This document shows, in pieces, positions 52,295 to 61,201 of a stretch of 64,000 nucleotides of DNA. The notes below the pieces were generated by a model. The model saw only the letters and a list, made by a program, of their open reading frames with translations. It did no database searches and was not told the DNA's origin. Numbering within the stretch: the first letter of the stretch is position 1; every line of letters starts with the position of its first letter. Source of the DNA: Nitrososphaerales archaeon (GTDB lineage Archaea; Thermoproteota; Nitrososphaeria; Nitrososphaerales; CADDZS01); assembly GCA_030041295.1 (NCBI GenBank), contig JASHOD010000150.1:62001-126000 (forward strand), written 5' to 3'. A program made the position numbers and the translations under genes.

Positions 52295-52888
52295 TTGAAG
52301 AAAAAGATCATGTCCTCGAACGAGCTTGTCTTCGTCGTACAAAAACACAAAGCGACTTCTCTTCACTATGATTTCAGGCTACAAATAGGCGAGGTCATGC
52401 CTTCGTGGTCTATTCCAAAGGGACCAACCTTGGACACCAAGATTAAGCGACTCGCCATGCCGACCAGCGACCATGATCTTGAATACAGACATTTCGAAGG
52501 GATTATCCCTGGGGGCGAATATGGCTCTGGTACAGTGATGATCTGGGACGAGGGAACATATAGAGTGGAAGAAGAAATTGAGAAAGGAGTGAGGTACGAA
52601 ATCACGGACATTTCAAAAGCTCAGAAAGTCGCATCAAAAGAACTCAAAGACGGGAATTTGAAATTTCGTCTCTTTGGAAAGAAATTGCAGGGGTCTTTCG
52701 CTCTCGTGAGGACGAAGGGGATGGCGGGGAACAAGAACTCTTGGCTATTGATCAAGCACCGCGACCAATATTCAAAGGAAGGGTATGACGCGAAGGATTA
52801 TGATTTCTCCGCCGTTAGTGGATTAACGATGGATGAGATAACTCGAAAGAACCAAAAGGGGTCACTGGAGAGTTACACTCGGGAATGA
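52295..52888 (+). CDS. Stand-alone LigD-type 3'-phosphoesterase (DNA end healing)
   Basis: The protein matches the PE domain of bacterial LigD: FVVQKHKATSLHYDFRLQ carries the H...H-x-D-x-R metal and catalytic residues, and YRHFEGIIPGGEYGSG carries the later histidine. LVRTKGMAGNKNSWLLIKHRD ends the core. The enzyme removes 3'-phosphates or ribonucleotides from DNA ends before ligation. No ligase or Ku gene is nearby. Possible starts are GTG 52280, TTG 52295 and ATG 52310. A TATA-like aatttatta ending at 52273 places the transcript start near 52295, so the first is unlikely. Confidence 0.88.
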   Translation: MKKKIMSSNELVFVVQKHKATSLHYDFRLQIGEVMPSWSIPKGPTLDTKIKRLAMPTSDHDLEYRHFEGIIPGGEYGSGTVMIWDEGTYRVEEEIEKGVRYEITDISKAQKVASKELKDGNLKFRLFGKKLQGSFALVRTKGMAGNKNSWLLIKHRDQYSKEGYDAKDYDFSAVSGLTMDEITRKNQKGSLESYTRE

Positions 52889-52912
52889 CCCAAGTTATCA
52901 ATCTCATCATGC

Positions 52913-52922
52913 TTTTAAATTA
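52913..52922 (+). promoter_or_regulatory. TATA-like element upstream of the methyltransferase-UbiA pair
   Basis: ttttaaatta lies in the 106-base gap before ATG 52995. Transcription would begin near 52943, leaving a leader of about 50 bases. Confidence 0.45.
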
Positions 52923-52994
52923 TCTATTAACTACAACTAGATAGGATAAAACAGATAAGGCGTTAGACCACAGACCGTCTCAGCAGCCACTACA

Positions 52995-54089
52995 ATGTCC
53001 TCCCACAAATTAGACTCGATAGTCCTGAAGAAAGAAGAAGAACCGTCTATCCACGATGTTTTTGCTCTCGAAATGCACAGACTCGCTAGTGAGTGCTTGC
53101 GCGGACGAAGAGTAGGGCAGGCGATTTATGTCTCAGTGAAACTCGGAATCCCGGATCTTCTAAAGCGTGGACAAGGTAGTACAAGCTATGAACTGGCGAG
53201 AGTAACGAATACCAATCCTCTTCTTCTTTTCCGCTTGTTACGAACGCTCGTAAGCGTGGGTGTTCTAACCTACGATTCTAGTGATGACACGTTTTCTCTG
53301 TCTGAGATTGGTGAAAGTCTAAGGACAGATTCAAAAGAATCAATTAGGGCAACAGTTCTTTTGACTTTGGGAGGCGAAATGTCAACAGTATGGAACGACC
53401 TTGAGCATAATATACGAACGGGTGAGGTCGCTTTTAGGCACGTTTTCGGGATGGGAGACTGGGAATTTTGGACAAATAACCAAGAACAATCTGAAATTTT
53501 CAACGGAGCAATGTCAGATGCGGTAAAACGATCTATTGATTCATTGTTAGAGAGTTACTCATTTTCTGGTGTTTCAAAAATTGTGGATGTCGCGAGCGGA
53601 GACGGAACGTTGATGGTTGCGCTGCTAAAGGCGTGGCCCAATTTGCAGGGAGTTCTCGTGGACCTGCCCCACGTCACCATAAAAACCCGAGCAAATATCG
53701 TCGAAGCTAACCTTGTTTCAAGATGCGAGGTCATCGACGGAAACATTCTAACACAAACCCTTCCGATTGGCGGGGATGTTTACATTCTTTCACGCATTTT
53801 ACATGACTGGGATGACGGAGATGCTATTCGGATCCTCACGAATTGCAACAAAGCTATGGAAAAGGGAAAAAGAATCCTCTTGATCGAGAGGATGATGCCT
53901 TCGAAGATTGAGAAGAGCTCGGCTCTCGAGTATGCCTGCTTGAGTGACTTGAACGTGATGGTCATGAATGGAGGACTGGAGAGGACAGGAGAAGAATATC
54001 GAGATCTTTTGAATGAGTCTGGTTTCAAGTTGGAAAAAGTTGTGCCTATAGAGAACCACATGAACGTCATCGAAGCAATGAAGATCTAA
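52995..54089 (+). CDS. AdoMet O-methyltransferase, hydroxyneurosporene/caffeate type
   Basis: The 364-residue protein has an N-terminal winged-helix dimerisation domain (ALEMHRLASECLRGRRVGQAIYVSVKLGIPDLL) and a Rossmann AdoMet domain: VDVASGDGTLMVALLKAWP (motif I), GVLVDLPHV, RCEVIDGNIL, then LSRILHDWDDGDAIRIL with the catalytic-histidine HDWDD, and ILLIERMMP. Bacterial and plant members methylate hydroxyl groups of aromatic, polyketide or isoprenoid substrates. The UbiA prenyltransferase gene starts 17 bases after its stop. Together they suggest modification of a prenylated quinone or other lipid, although the substrate is unknown. Confidence 0.9.
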   Translation: MSSHKLDSIVLKKEEEPSIHDVFALEMHRLASECLRGRRVGQAIYVSVKLGIPDLLKRGQGSTSYELARVTNTNPLLLFRLLRTLVSVGVLTYDSSDDTFSLSEIGESLRTDSKESIRATVLLTLGGEMSTVWNDLEHNIRTGEVAFRHVFGMGDWEFWTNNQEQSEIFNGAMSDAVKRSIDSLLESYSFSGVSKIVDVASGDGTLMVALLKAWPNLQGVLVDLPHVTIKTRANIVEANLVSRCEVIDGNILTQTLPIGGDVYILSRILHDWDDGDAIRILTNCNKAMEKGKRILLIERMMPSKIEKSSALEYACLSDLNVMVMNGGLERTGEEYRDLLNESGFKLEKVVPIENHMNVIEAMKI

Positions 54090-54106
54090 GGAAAAAAGGA
54101 ATTTAA

Positions 54107-55021
54107 TTGTCAGCTAGAGAAGATTCAGCACAAATAGCGCGCGAGCAGAATGCCATAAGATCTTTATTAGGCAGTTTTTATCTCCTTGCGCGCTCAGAGC
54201 GCAGGGCGCTTATTTTCACTTGGGCCATACTCGTATCTTATCTGATTGCAACGGATCTAAAGCCGGTTTATTCTACACTTGCGCTCCTTGGGGTGTCGGG
54301 CTATTTCCTTACTCTCGCAGTATATGTCATGAACGCTCTAAACGATATAGAGGAGGACAGGATAAATGCAAAGGATCGTCCACTCGTGTCCGGATCCGTC
54401 TCGCAGGGGAAGGGAAGGGCAGTTCTCTACTTTTGCCTTGTTCTGGCGTTCTTCTTGGTGGCTTTCTTAGGAGTAGCGACACTTGCAATCTATGGAGTTG
54501 TGTTATTTCTTGGGATCGCGTATTCCCTTCCTAGGATTCGCGCAAAGAAGATTTTTCCGTACAAAATGGTAGTAAGCGTGAGTGGAGCTGGGATCTGGAG
54601 CCTGACTGGCGGGATTGCAGCAGGTTCTTTTGGTCCAGCGGTGTTCTTTGCGGCCGTGGCCTTTGCACTCTTTGCTCTCGTGGCCCTTCTAGTCGGCGAC
54701 ATTGCAGACATGGTTGGAGACGCACGCAGCGGTATAAGATCCTTGCCCATTGTGATCGGAGCGAGAAAGTCGATCTGGATTACGCTGCTAGTTCCTGTCT
54801 TGGTGGGAATTCTTACTGTAATCCTGTTCCCAATATTACGCCTAAATCTTTTATTTACTATTGCAACGATTGGGTTGACAGCGTACAGTAGCTACACAAT
54901 AGGGACGCTACTCCTGAAGGAAAATAAGGGCTCTGGCGCGTGTAACAAAGTTAAGGCGAGACTACGGATAGTGATTCCAGTGTTGCAGCTGGCTTTTCTA
55001 ATAGGATTGCTGGTGCTGTAA
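54107..55021 (+). CDS. UbiA-family prenyltransferase
   Basis: The 304-residue integral membrane protein has the first aspartate motif NALNDIEED (N76-x3-D80-x3-D84, with the following RINAKDRP) and a second GDIADMVGDARSGIRSLP. Both bind a prenyl diphosphate through magnesium. About eight or nine helices are predicted. Substrates in archaea include ether lipids (DGGGP synthase), quinones and heme. The start is TTG 54107 with AAGGA upstream. The partner methyltransferase upstream favours a quinone-like or carotenoid-like product over core lipid synthesis, but DGGGP synthase cannot be excluded. Confidence 0.88.
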   Translation: MSAREDSAQIAREQNAIRSLLGSFYLLARSERRALIFTWAILVSYLIATDLKPVYSTLALLGVSGYFLTLAVYVMNALNDIEEDRINAKDRPLVSGSVSQGKGRAVLYFCLVLAFFLVAFLGVATLAIYGVVLFLGIAYSLPRIRAKKIFPYKMVVSVSGAGIWSLTGGIAAGSFGPAVFFAAVAFALFALVALLVGDIADMVGDARSGIRSLPIVIGARKSIWITLLVPVLVGILTVILFPILRLNLLFTIATIGLTAYSSYTIGTLLLKENKGSGACNKVKARLRIVIPVLQLAFLIGLLVL

Positions 55022-55363
55022 CTAACGCTTCCAGTTTTTTTCTTCTTCCCAGAGCTCGACTTTCTTTTGTGCTAACTTTACTATTCGAGCGAAATCAGTT
55101 TCTTCAGTTGAAAGTGCAAAAGAGCGAGTTATCTCACTCACGATTTTCCTTTCGAATAAGATAGAACCCTGACCAAAAATTTGGTGTAAAGCCGCCACAA
55201 ATTCGATAGGCTTTTCGACGACAAGTTCCTTTGAGACCTTGAAATCGTTCTCCAAGTGCCAGTAGAGACTGTCTTTTGCACTTTGATCGAGGAATTCAAA
55301 ACCCTTCTCAATGCATTTCTGGATTTGTTCCTTGACCTGCTCTACTGGATATGTTTGAGACAA
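55022..55363 (-). CDS. Small helical protein, NitrOD5-like output domain (tentative)
   Basis: The 113-residue protein has no membrane span. LYWHLENDFKVSKELVVEKPIEFVAALHQIFGQGSILFERKI (in parts) resembles the small output domains described for Nitrosopumilus, which often end two-component proteins or stand alone. The end abuts the convergent UbiA gene directly. The same-strand neighbour upstream (55388) is 24 bases away, so they are likely one unit. The assignment is from memory and uncertain. Confidence 0.6.
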   Translation of the reverse strand: MSQTYPVEQVKEQIQKCIEKGFEFLDQSAKDSLYWHLENDFKVSKELVVEKPIEFVAALHQIFGQGSILFERKIVSEITRSFALSTEETDFARIVKLAQKKVELWEEEKNWKR

Positions 55364-55387
55364 ATTCTACACTCCTAAATTTTTCTC

Positions 55388-56128
55388 TTAGTATGAGATC
55401 TTTTCAAGGCTTGCGTTACTCTTAATCTGACGACTCAATCCGAGCTTTAGTTCTGCGTCTTTAGCATCTAGCCCGATCAACCCGTCAACTTCTTTGTTTG
55501 CAACCTTTGAAATTTCATTGAAGTAATTAATCATCCTCGACGCAAGGATGGGGCTCTCGAATTCTACACCAAGGAAGAAAGCTTCGGGATTGTCTTTATT
55601 GACGATCTCTAGTCCAACTATTCGTGAATCGATCACGACGAAACTAAACGGCAGATCGCCTTCACCAATTGAAACGTTCGCCGATGATGGGATCTTTCTA
55701 AAAATCCCAAGAGCCTTAGGATGAGTCATTAAATTGCCAAGGACTTGGAGCTTTGTTGAAAGTCCGCTTCTTGGACTATGAAGTATTCTAAGAGCGCAGC
55801 CTCTTGCTGCAGCACGCAGACCGATCTCAGCCACTCGAAAATCGAAATATCTGGTTGCGATATAGGCTTCGGACTGCATGGTTTCGATGGTTATCGAGAA
55901 ATACAGACTTAAGTCGTTCCAAGTTTTGTAAATAGATCGTAGTTTTAAATCAAAAATACCAAAGTAGTTCTGAAGATCTTCAGAAATATTAGAAGGAAGC
56001 GTGGTCGCTCGGCTGGCCGAGTTCAATAGAGCGAGGAGCTCTCTGCTCGATAGGGCAGAGTAAATCTGCTCAGCCTCTTCGAGACTAGATTGCCCTGTTG
56101 ATGCAGTAGCCGGTTCGACTTTGAGCAT
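55388..56128 (-). CDS. Hypothetical regulator-like protein
   Basis: The 246-residue protein has a helical N-terminal half and a C-terminal beta/alpha half (FSFVVIDSRIVGLEIVNKDNPEAFFLGVEFESPILASRMINYFNEI, in parts). This resembles the effector-sensing end of TrmB-like or phospholipase-D-like archaeal regulators. No DNA-binding helix is obvious, so it may act through the small protein encoded 24 bases downstream. The function is not known. Confidence 0.65.
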   Translation of the reverse strand: MLKVEPATASTGQSSLEEAEQIYSALSSRELLALLNSASRATTLPSNISEDLQNYFGIFDLKLRSIYKTWNDLSLYFSITIETMQSEAYIATRYFDFRVAEIGLRAAARGCALRILHSPRSGLSTKLQVLGNLMTHPKALGIFRKIPSSANVSIGEGDLPFSFVVIDSRIVGLEIVNKDNPEAFFLGVEFESPILASRMINYFNEISKVANKEVDGLIGLDAKDAELKLGLSRQIKSNASLEKISY

Positions 56129-56252
56129 TAGATGAAATGCATATGTTCGCTGTACTTAATAGGGTAATTTTCCGCATTAAGAAGTAACAGATGGGCCAGT
56201 AAGGATTTCGGCAATCTGCGTTAAATATGACGTAAGCGTACCCTTTGATTAC

Positions 56253-56666
56253 GTGAAAGCAAGTAGGAAAGAAAACATGAATTCTCCTAGAGCGGAACTA
56301 AAGACAATCTCGCCACTAGTACGAGATGTGATTGATCTCTTGGAGAGTAGCGACTATGACTGCAACTCGCCCGGACGTTTACTCGGAGTAAGCGGAACGG
56401 ATCATGAATTTGATGTAGTCGCACGCAGTGGTCTCAAAACTATGGTAATATCCTCTCTATGCGAGACAAGCCAGGACATGCTCGAGATGAAACTAATGTC
56501 GCTTCGGGCAATGGCCTGGGATTGCTCACCAGATCTTGCTGTGGTCATCCTGCCGCAGGGCGCCAATTTAGAGGAAGCAAAAAAATTCGCCTCGGTATAC
56601 AACTTGACCTTTATCGAACGGATAAACCCAGCGTACGTGTATCAAGAGATACGAAAGCTTCTGTAG
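56253..56666 (+). CDS. Small PD-(D/E)xK-like hypothetical protein
   Basis: The 137-residue protein has LGVSGTDHEFDVVARSGLKTMVI, where H-x-F-D and a following basic residue resemble the core of restriction-endonuclease-like folds, then an alpha/beta pattern ending PDLAVVILPQG. Catalytic lysine is not clear, so activity is doubtful. The GTG at 56253 fits a leaderless message: ttaaatat at 56221-56228 is about 28 bases upstream. An ATG at 56277 is the alternative start. Confidence 0.6.
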   Translation: MKASRKENMNSPRAELKTISPLVRDVIDLLESSDYDCNSPGRLLGVSGTDHEFDVVARSGLKTMVISSLCETSQDMLEMKLMSLRAMAWDCSPDLAVVILPQGANLEEAKKFASVYNLTFIERINPAYVYQEIRKLL

Positions 56667-57036
56667 CCCTCTAATACGCGTAAAATCAAAGGTCATTTTC
56701 GTTTCGATATTCTCTTGCATTTACTCGAATGAATATATCACTATGTTCAATTCAAGGTGTTAACTGCCTGTAGATCGTCGTTTTGATGTATCGAAATTAC
56801 AATCATCCCTGTTTTCACTCAAACTGCTTATGTCCTGCTTTGTTCCATTTGAATCCTAAGTAAATAAAACGTTCAGAAGAATTCCAGGGACTGACCTAGG
56901 CATAGCAAAATCCTTCATTTCAGGTCCATCTTACAAAAAAGTCGTCCTTCTGGAATTCCCTTTCTAACTTACGAGTCTTTCGCAATGAAACAGGTCCCCT
57001 GAAAAGAACGAACTAATCAAAAAGTGAGAAAAAAAA
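56667..57036. other. Gene-free stretch
   Basis: No credible coding frame, RNA gene or strong repeat is seen in these 370 bases. The base composition is AT-rich like other intergenic regions here. Confidence 0.4.
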
Positions 57037-57300
57037 TTGTTCGACTTGAAAGAGCTTAGTAGAAACGTCCGATTGAAAAAGATCAAAAGGACAGCATCGA
57101 AGGTCATCAGACCGATAAGAGAATTCTCTACAAGAGGGCTTATGTGCAAGGAGTGCCACGAGTTCGTGGCCCAGACGCGTTACTCACTTTGCTCGCAGTG
57201 CTACCACAAGAGAGTGAACGAGTTCCAAACTTCCGGCGGGTTGTATATTTTGACGGAGAGTTCTTATAATAAGCTCAAGGACGAGTTACAAAGCGACTAG
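57037..57300 (+). CDS. Small basic zinc-finger protein
   Basis: The 87-residue protein has a basic N-terminal helix (LSRNVRLKKIKRTASKVI) and LMCKECHEFVAQTRYSLCSQCYHKRV, a pair of CxxC motifs that should bind one zinc. It probably binds nucleic acid. The start is TTG 57037. No family is recognised. Confidence 0.6.
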   Translation: MFDLKELSRNVRLKKIKRTASKVIRPIREFSTRGLMCKECHEFVAQTRYSLCSQCYHKRVNEFQTSGGLYILTESSYNKLKDELQSD

Positions 57301-57521
57301 TAGTTCGAAGGCCATCTGGCGTTCTAACTTAAACAAGCAGTTTTTGAATTGGGCGAATTAACCCAAGCACGAGCAAAATGTCATTTTGGTAGAGACCATA
57401 GTTTGTCCACATGCGGTGCAGAATTTGAAAAGCCCTGATTACAAGAGAAAAGATACGGTTTTGGGTTTGGATTGGCTACGCTTGCGGGAAAGGGAGTTAC
57501 TCTTCGAAAGCGGATAGTATT

Positions 57522-57956
57522 TCACTCGTCGAAGACTTCGATTGTGGTTTCCTTCTTTACGAATCCCGTAAACTTGCCCTTGAATGTTGTAGCCCTGACG
57601 GGAGAATCGTCTATGAGGTGATACTCCGTGAACGGTGACAGTTTTCTTGGCTTGTTTAGGATGAGCTGGTGATATTTTACTCTGTACTTTCGTAGCCATT
57701 CTCTTGTGACTTGCTCGTGCTCATTCGTCCTAGCGGTGAAGAAGCAAATATAATGGCCCAGATCGTATAGTTCATTGACCGCGTCGATAGACGAGGTAAT
57801 GGGTTCAGCGCTACTCATTCTCTCCGGACCCTCTTCGTTCCTGATATCTTCACTAATGGTTCCATCGATGTCGATAAGAAAGATTTTCCGCTTTGAATTG
57901 TTACTTTCTTGCGATGACAATTTTTGAGGAGCGAGTCTATTTTGTAGACTATTCAT
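57522..57956 (-). CDS. HAD-superfamily phosphatase, polynucleotide/nucleotidase-like
   Basis: The 144-residue protein has HAD motif I FLIDIDGTISED (D29, D31), motif II region FFTARTNEHEQVTREWL, a lysine in LNKPRK and motif III HLIDDSP. It lacks a large cap, as in small nucleotidases or phosphate-removing modules. The ATG at 57956 is chosen over TTG 57968 because a minus-strand TATA-like cattatag (57985-57992) puts the transcript start between them. The substrate is unknown. Confidence 0.8.
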   Translation of the reverse strand: MNSLQNRLAPQKLSSQESNNSKRKIFLIDIDGTISEDIRNEEGPERMSSAEPITSSIDAVNELYDLGHYICFFTARTNEHEQVTREWLRKYRVKYHQLILNKPRKLSPFTEYHLIDDSPVRATTFKGKFTGFVKKETTIEVFDE

Positions 57957-58187
57957 GTCTTTCTTCAAATGTACGCGCCGACTCTATAATGAAATGATCA
58001 TTGGAGCAGAAGGGCATACCTAAATTGCGTCAAGTAAAGAAATTCCGAATCCCCATGGATGATCGAGAATTCAAATTTATTTGATTGAATGCTCAAGTCT
58101 CGAAGTTCTGCAATATAACAAATCGTTTATATTCCGAGCTATCGACTCACGATTTACCAAAATTCAAAACATACAGGTGGTATGGAA

Positions 58188-58718
58188 ATGAAAAATAGAA
58201 CTAAAGTAACCTTCGCTCTCCTAATTGCGTCGACCTTTCTTCTGGCTCTGGCGCCGTCGGCGATAGGAAGCAGCACCGCATACTCTGGGTCATCGTCGAC
58301 TACACTCACAAAAATTCATGGAATTTGGACAGTTACTTATCTGAACTCGACCACACTCTATACAAAGGGTAACTGGCAGTACGGTGTAGGTTCAGGACCC
58401 GGGTTCATCTACGGCGCGATGCACGGAACCGCCCAAGGGGAATTTTTGACTGCGTATAACACAAAGACGCAGGTCATCCTATTCAGCGGACAGATTGTGT
58501 GCCAATGTACTCTCTTCGGAAAACATGGAACTGTCTGGATTTCTATGAACCACGGCATCGATGTCAACGCGTCTAACCCCAATGGCAAGACAACCGCGAC
58601 TTTCACAATCACGAATGCGTCAGGCGGTCTCAAGGGTCTCTACGGTTTCGGTCCGATGCACACTACGACTAGCAGCGACGATATGAACTTCACAATGTGG
58701 GTAGGCTTCAAGAACTAG
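58188..58718 (+). CDS. Secreted protein, possible allene-oxide-cyclase-like (DUF3224-like) barrel
   Basis: A signal peptide (VTFALLIASTFLLALAPSAIGSS) is followed by a beta-rich domain of about 145 residues with GFIYGAMHGTAQGEFLTAYN, a CQC pair and GGLKGLYGFGPMHT. The pattern of small extracellular barrels such as DUF3224 fits loosely. ATG 58188 is preferred over ATG 58182: AGGTGG (58175-58180) is seven bases from the former and only one from the latter. A TATA-like tttatatt lies at 58126-58133, and a clear terminator follows the gene. Confidence 0.75.
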   Translation: MKNRTKVTFALLIASTFLLALAPSAIGSSTAYSGSSSTTLTKIHGIWTVTYLNSTTLYTKGNWQYGVGSGPGFIYGAMHGTAQGEFLTAYNTKTQVILFSGQIVCQCTLFGKHGTVWISMNHGIDVNASNPNGKTTATFTITNASGGLKGLYGFGPMHTTTSSDDMNFTMWVGFKN

Positions 58719-58739
58719 GACGCACGCACAAAAAATTCA

Positions 58740-58774
58740 GAGAAGGTACCGGACCTTCTCTTTTCTATTTTTTT
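58740..58774 (+). terminator. Hairpin plus T-run terminator
   Basis: gagaaggt (58740-58747) pairs perfectly with accttctc (58753-58760), followed by ttttctatttttttt. It directly follows the secreted protein gene. Confidence 0.8.
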
Positions 58775-58888
58775 TATTCCGTTGAATCCAATGAAAGATC
58801 TACGTGCCATCCCGGTCCAAGTTTAAAGAGGATTTGGAATCAACTAGATTAATTGCGCGATTTAGCGCTTAGACGGCCTTTCTATTAC

Positions 58889-59410
58889 TCAGACAGTTTG
58901 AATAATTACCTTTCCCCGAACATGCCCTTCCTCAAAGTACTTGAACGCTTCTACGGATTCGCTCAATTTGTAGGTTCGATCAATCACGGTCCTGATCTTT
59001 GAATCTCCAAGTAACTGCTCAAGAAAAATCAAATCCCCTTGGTTCAGTTTCGCAATTCCCATGAAGTGCATTGTCTTTCCGTTTTCACACGAAAGTAATC
59101 TTCTAAATATGATGGCCTCGAGAAGAAGACGGATGACTTTCGAGCTCCCGACCAAGAGTACAGTCCCCGAGGTGTTAGCGCCCCGCCTGTAGCTAAAGAT
59201 CGAGTGGTATCCGTTTACGGCAAGTATCAAATCGTATAGTTCACCAGCTTTTGTGAAATCCTCCTTCGTATAGTCGATTACCCGGTCAGCTCCCAGTGAA
59301 CGAGCGGCCTCTATATTTTTCGTGCTACATACCGCGGTAACCTCCACCCCAAAACACTTTGCGATTTGGACGACGAAAGTTCCTACACCTCTTGACGATC
59401 CGTCGGTCAA
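58889..59410 (-). pseudogene. Truncated zinc-type alcohol dehydrogenase/quinone oxidoreductase (MDR), C-terminal half
   Basis: The piece begins at the NAD(P)-binding region (GQRILTDGSSRGVGTFVVQIAK across the putative start) and continues with VTAVCSTKNIEAARSLGADRVIDYTKEDF, IFSYRRGANTSGTVLLVGSS and the terminal SVEAFKYFEEGHVRGKVII. The family normally has about 320 residues. The N-terminal catalytic half is missing, and an in-frame stop lies just before GQRIL. The deletion point is next to the PIN-domain gene at 59520. A 173-residue product could still be made but should be inactive. Confidence 0.75.
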
Positions 59411-59519
59411 GATTCTTTGTCCGCTCTGAACTTATCCCTTCGCCTGGATGAGGTCGGGCAGGACAGTGGTAAGACGATCCTGCAAAGATCAAGAAAATGC
59501 TTGATGAGTCGAGAAAGCG

Positions 59520-59942
59520 TTGGCGATAAAAGCCATCTTAGACACAAAATTTTTCTTTGCTCTATACAATCCAGCTTCTATGGAACAAGAAGCTTGGTGT
59601 AGATCGGTTGTCTTGGAAGCCGAGAAGAGCAAAAAGTCAACTTCGCGAAGTTATCTTGCGTCTTGCATTACAATAGCTGAACTATACGAGAACATGGGAA
59701 GACTAGTTGGAAGAGATGTGGTCAGGTTGAGAATTTCCTCCATTGAAAAAAGCGGGATCGAATTTGTACCAATTGATGAAGAAATTTCAGAACTCGCCGG
59801 AGATTTAATGCTCGGTTCCAAGGAACTCCCAATTGCTGACGCAATAATTTCTGTCACAGCTCGTCTGTTTGCGGGTAACCGTGTTTTCTCTGATGATCAG
59901 CATTTCAAGAATGTAAAAAACAAAGTGACATGGGTAGAATGA
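59520..59942 (+). CDS. PIN-domain (VapC-like) RNase protein
   Basis: The 140-residue protein retains the PIN acidic set: D8 (AILDTKFFFAL), E54 (TIAELYENMG), D107 (LPIADAIISVTA) and D125/D126 (FSDDQHF). VapC-type PIN proteins cut RNA and are usually held by an antitoxin encoded just upstream. Here the upstream 110 bases hold no antitoxin-like frame, and the truncated dehydrogenase lies on the other side. Possible explanations are antitoxin loss, control by a distant antitoxin (an AbrB type exists at 8082), or a housekeeping PIN. The start is TTG 59520. Confidence 0.85.
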   Translation: MAIKAILDTKFFFALYNPASMEQEAWCRSVVLEAEKSKKSTSRSYLASCITIAELYENMGRLVGRDVVRLRISSIEKSGIEFVPIDEEISELAGDLMLGSKELPIADAIISVTARLFAGNRVFSDDQHFKNVKNKVTWVE

Positions 59943-60034
59943 GCGAACAATGATTAGATGGACATAGCTGCAGAAATGAAGGAACATAGCGACAACTTTG
60001 CAAATCTTGACTTATTAGTCACACAAAAATTTCT

Positions 60035-60871
60035 TCAAACTTGGAGCGTTCGGGCATAGAACCTCAGAACGCGATCCCACGCATCCTTTGCTGCCTCTGC
60101 GTTGTAAGTGACCTTGCTCGTATCGTTGAAGAAAGCGTGAGCAGCTCCAGGGTAAATTCGCATTTCAAAATCCTTTTTGTACTGAGTCATTGCTCTAACT
60201 AGCTGGTCTAAGCTAGCATTGATCCTCTGATCCTCTGCCCCATAGAGTCCAAGAACGGGGCCTTCGATGTTATTTACGAGGTCTATTGGATTTGGATTTT
60301 CCCCGTAAAATACCACGCAGGCGGCGAGTTTTGCGTGACAGGCGAAATTGATAGACATGCCACCACCGAAGCAGAAACCCACGCTTCCGATCTTTCCCTT
60401 TTGAACAAATTTTTGTGATTCCAGATAAGGAACAGCCGAAACGAGATCCTGCGTGAGTTTGTCTTTTGGGATACCGCCCCACATCATCTGCATGGTTTTT
60501 CCAATCCTAGCTCTTCTGTCTTCGCTTTGTTTTGCAAGTTCTTCCTGAACGTATGCCATATCACGCATTTTCTCGCGGCGAAGTGTAGACATGAATTGCA
60601 TTGTTTCAGAAACATTTGTTTGACTAAATGTGGATCGAAGATTTTCATCTCCAGAGAAGAGATTCGGGGCGAGAGCAACATAACCTTGACTTGCGAATCT
60701 GTTTGCGACGTCTTTCGTATGCTCTACGAGTCCAAATATCTCGTGAATCACGATCACTGCGGGGGCGGGCTGTCCATCAGTTTCCCTATTCCTAACTAGA
60801 TAGGACTCAATGTTTCCCGTCGCTCCCTTGTAACTTATCATTTCCGAATCAAACCGTTGCTCGCTGCTCAT
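60035..60871 (-). CDS. Dienelactone hydrolase family protein
   Basis: The 278-residue alpha/beta hydrolase has HEIFGLVEHTKDVANRFASQGYVALAPNLF near the start, the nucleophile elbow GFCFGGG with cysteine, an aspartate in GAEDQRIN and the histidine in GAAHAFFND, the Cys-Asp-His triad of dienelactone hydrolases. Natural substrates outside chloroaromatic pathways are mostly unknown. A minus-strand TATA-like aaaataaag near 60905 lies about 30 bases upstream. Confidence 0.92.
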   Translation of the reverse strand: MSSEQRFDSEMISYKGATGNIESYLVRNRETDGQPAPAVIVIHEIFGLVEHTKDVANRFASQGYVALAPNLFSGDENLRSTFSQTNVSETMQFMSTLRREKMRDMAYVQEELAKQSEDRRARIGKTMQMMWGGIPKDKLTQDLVSAVPYLESQKFVQKGKIGSVGFCFGGGMSINFACHAKLAACVVFYGENPNPIDLVNNIEGPVLGLYGAEDQRINASLDQLVRAMTQYKKDFEMRIYPGAAHAFFNDTSKVTYNAEAAKDAWDRVLRFYARTLQV

Positions 60872-61201
60872 GGAAAATCACTGGATTGATTGAATTTTTC
60901 TTTATTTTAACAATAATGGAACAGACTCACAAATACAACAAAAATTACCACCGAAGGAATTCTTTCCATACGACTTTGAATCATCGCTGGGAGGTTCTCT
61001 TGTCGGAAGTAATGGTCTTCCTTCTTTTACTCGTAGGATTTCATTCTATTTCACAGCTGCTTTGTTCTCAAATGCAGAACACTGATCGAAGGGCAATGGA
61101 TCAAATACGAATGTAGGCTCTGCCTGATTAAACTGACTTAATTGCGAGCTCTTATCTTAACGCAGCAATGACTCCCATATCATTTCGGTTTGGTTTTCAA
61201 T
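60872..61201. other. Gene-poor stretch
   Basis: It holds the promoter of the dienelactone hydrolase and one weak 76-codon frame (60886-61116) whose protein begins with a hydrophobic run but has no ribosome site or family likeness; I do not accept it. Nothing else is recognised. Confidence 0.35.

Noticed and set aside
57439-57699. Basic 86-codon frame on the minus strand
   Set aside because: It overlaps the HAD phosphatase in another frame; the HAD motifs decide which frame is used.
60886-61116. 76-codon + strand frame after the dienelactone hydrolase
   Set aside because: No start signal, no domain, and it overlaps the promoter of the divergent gene.
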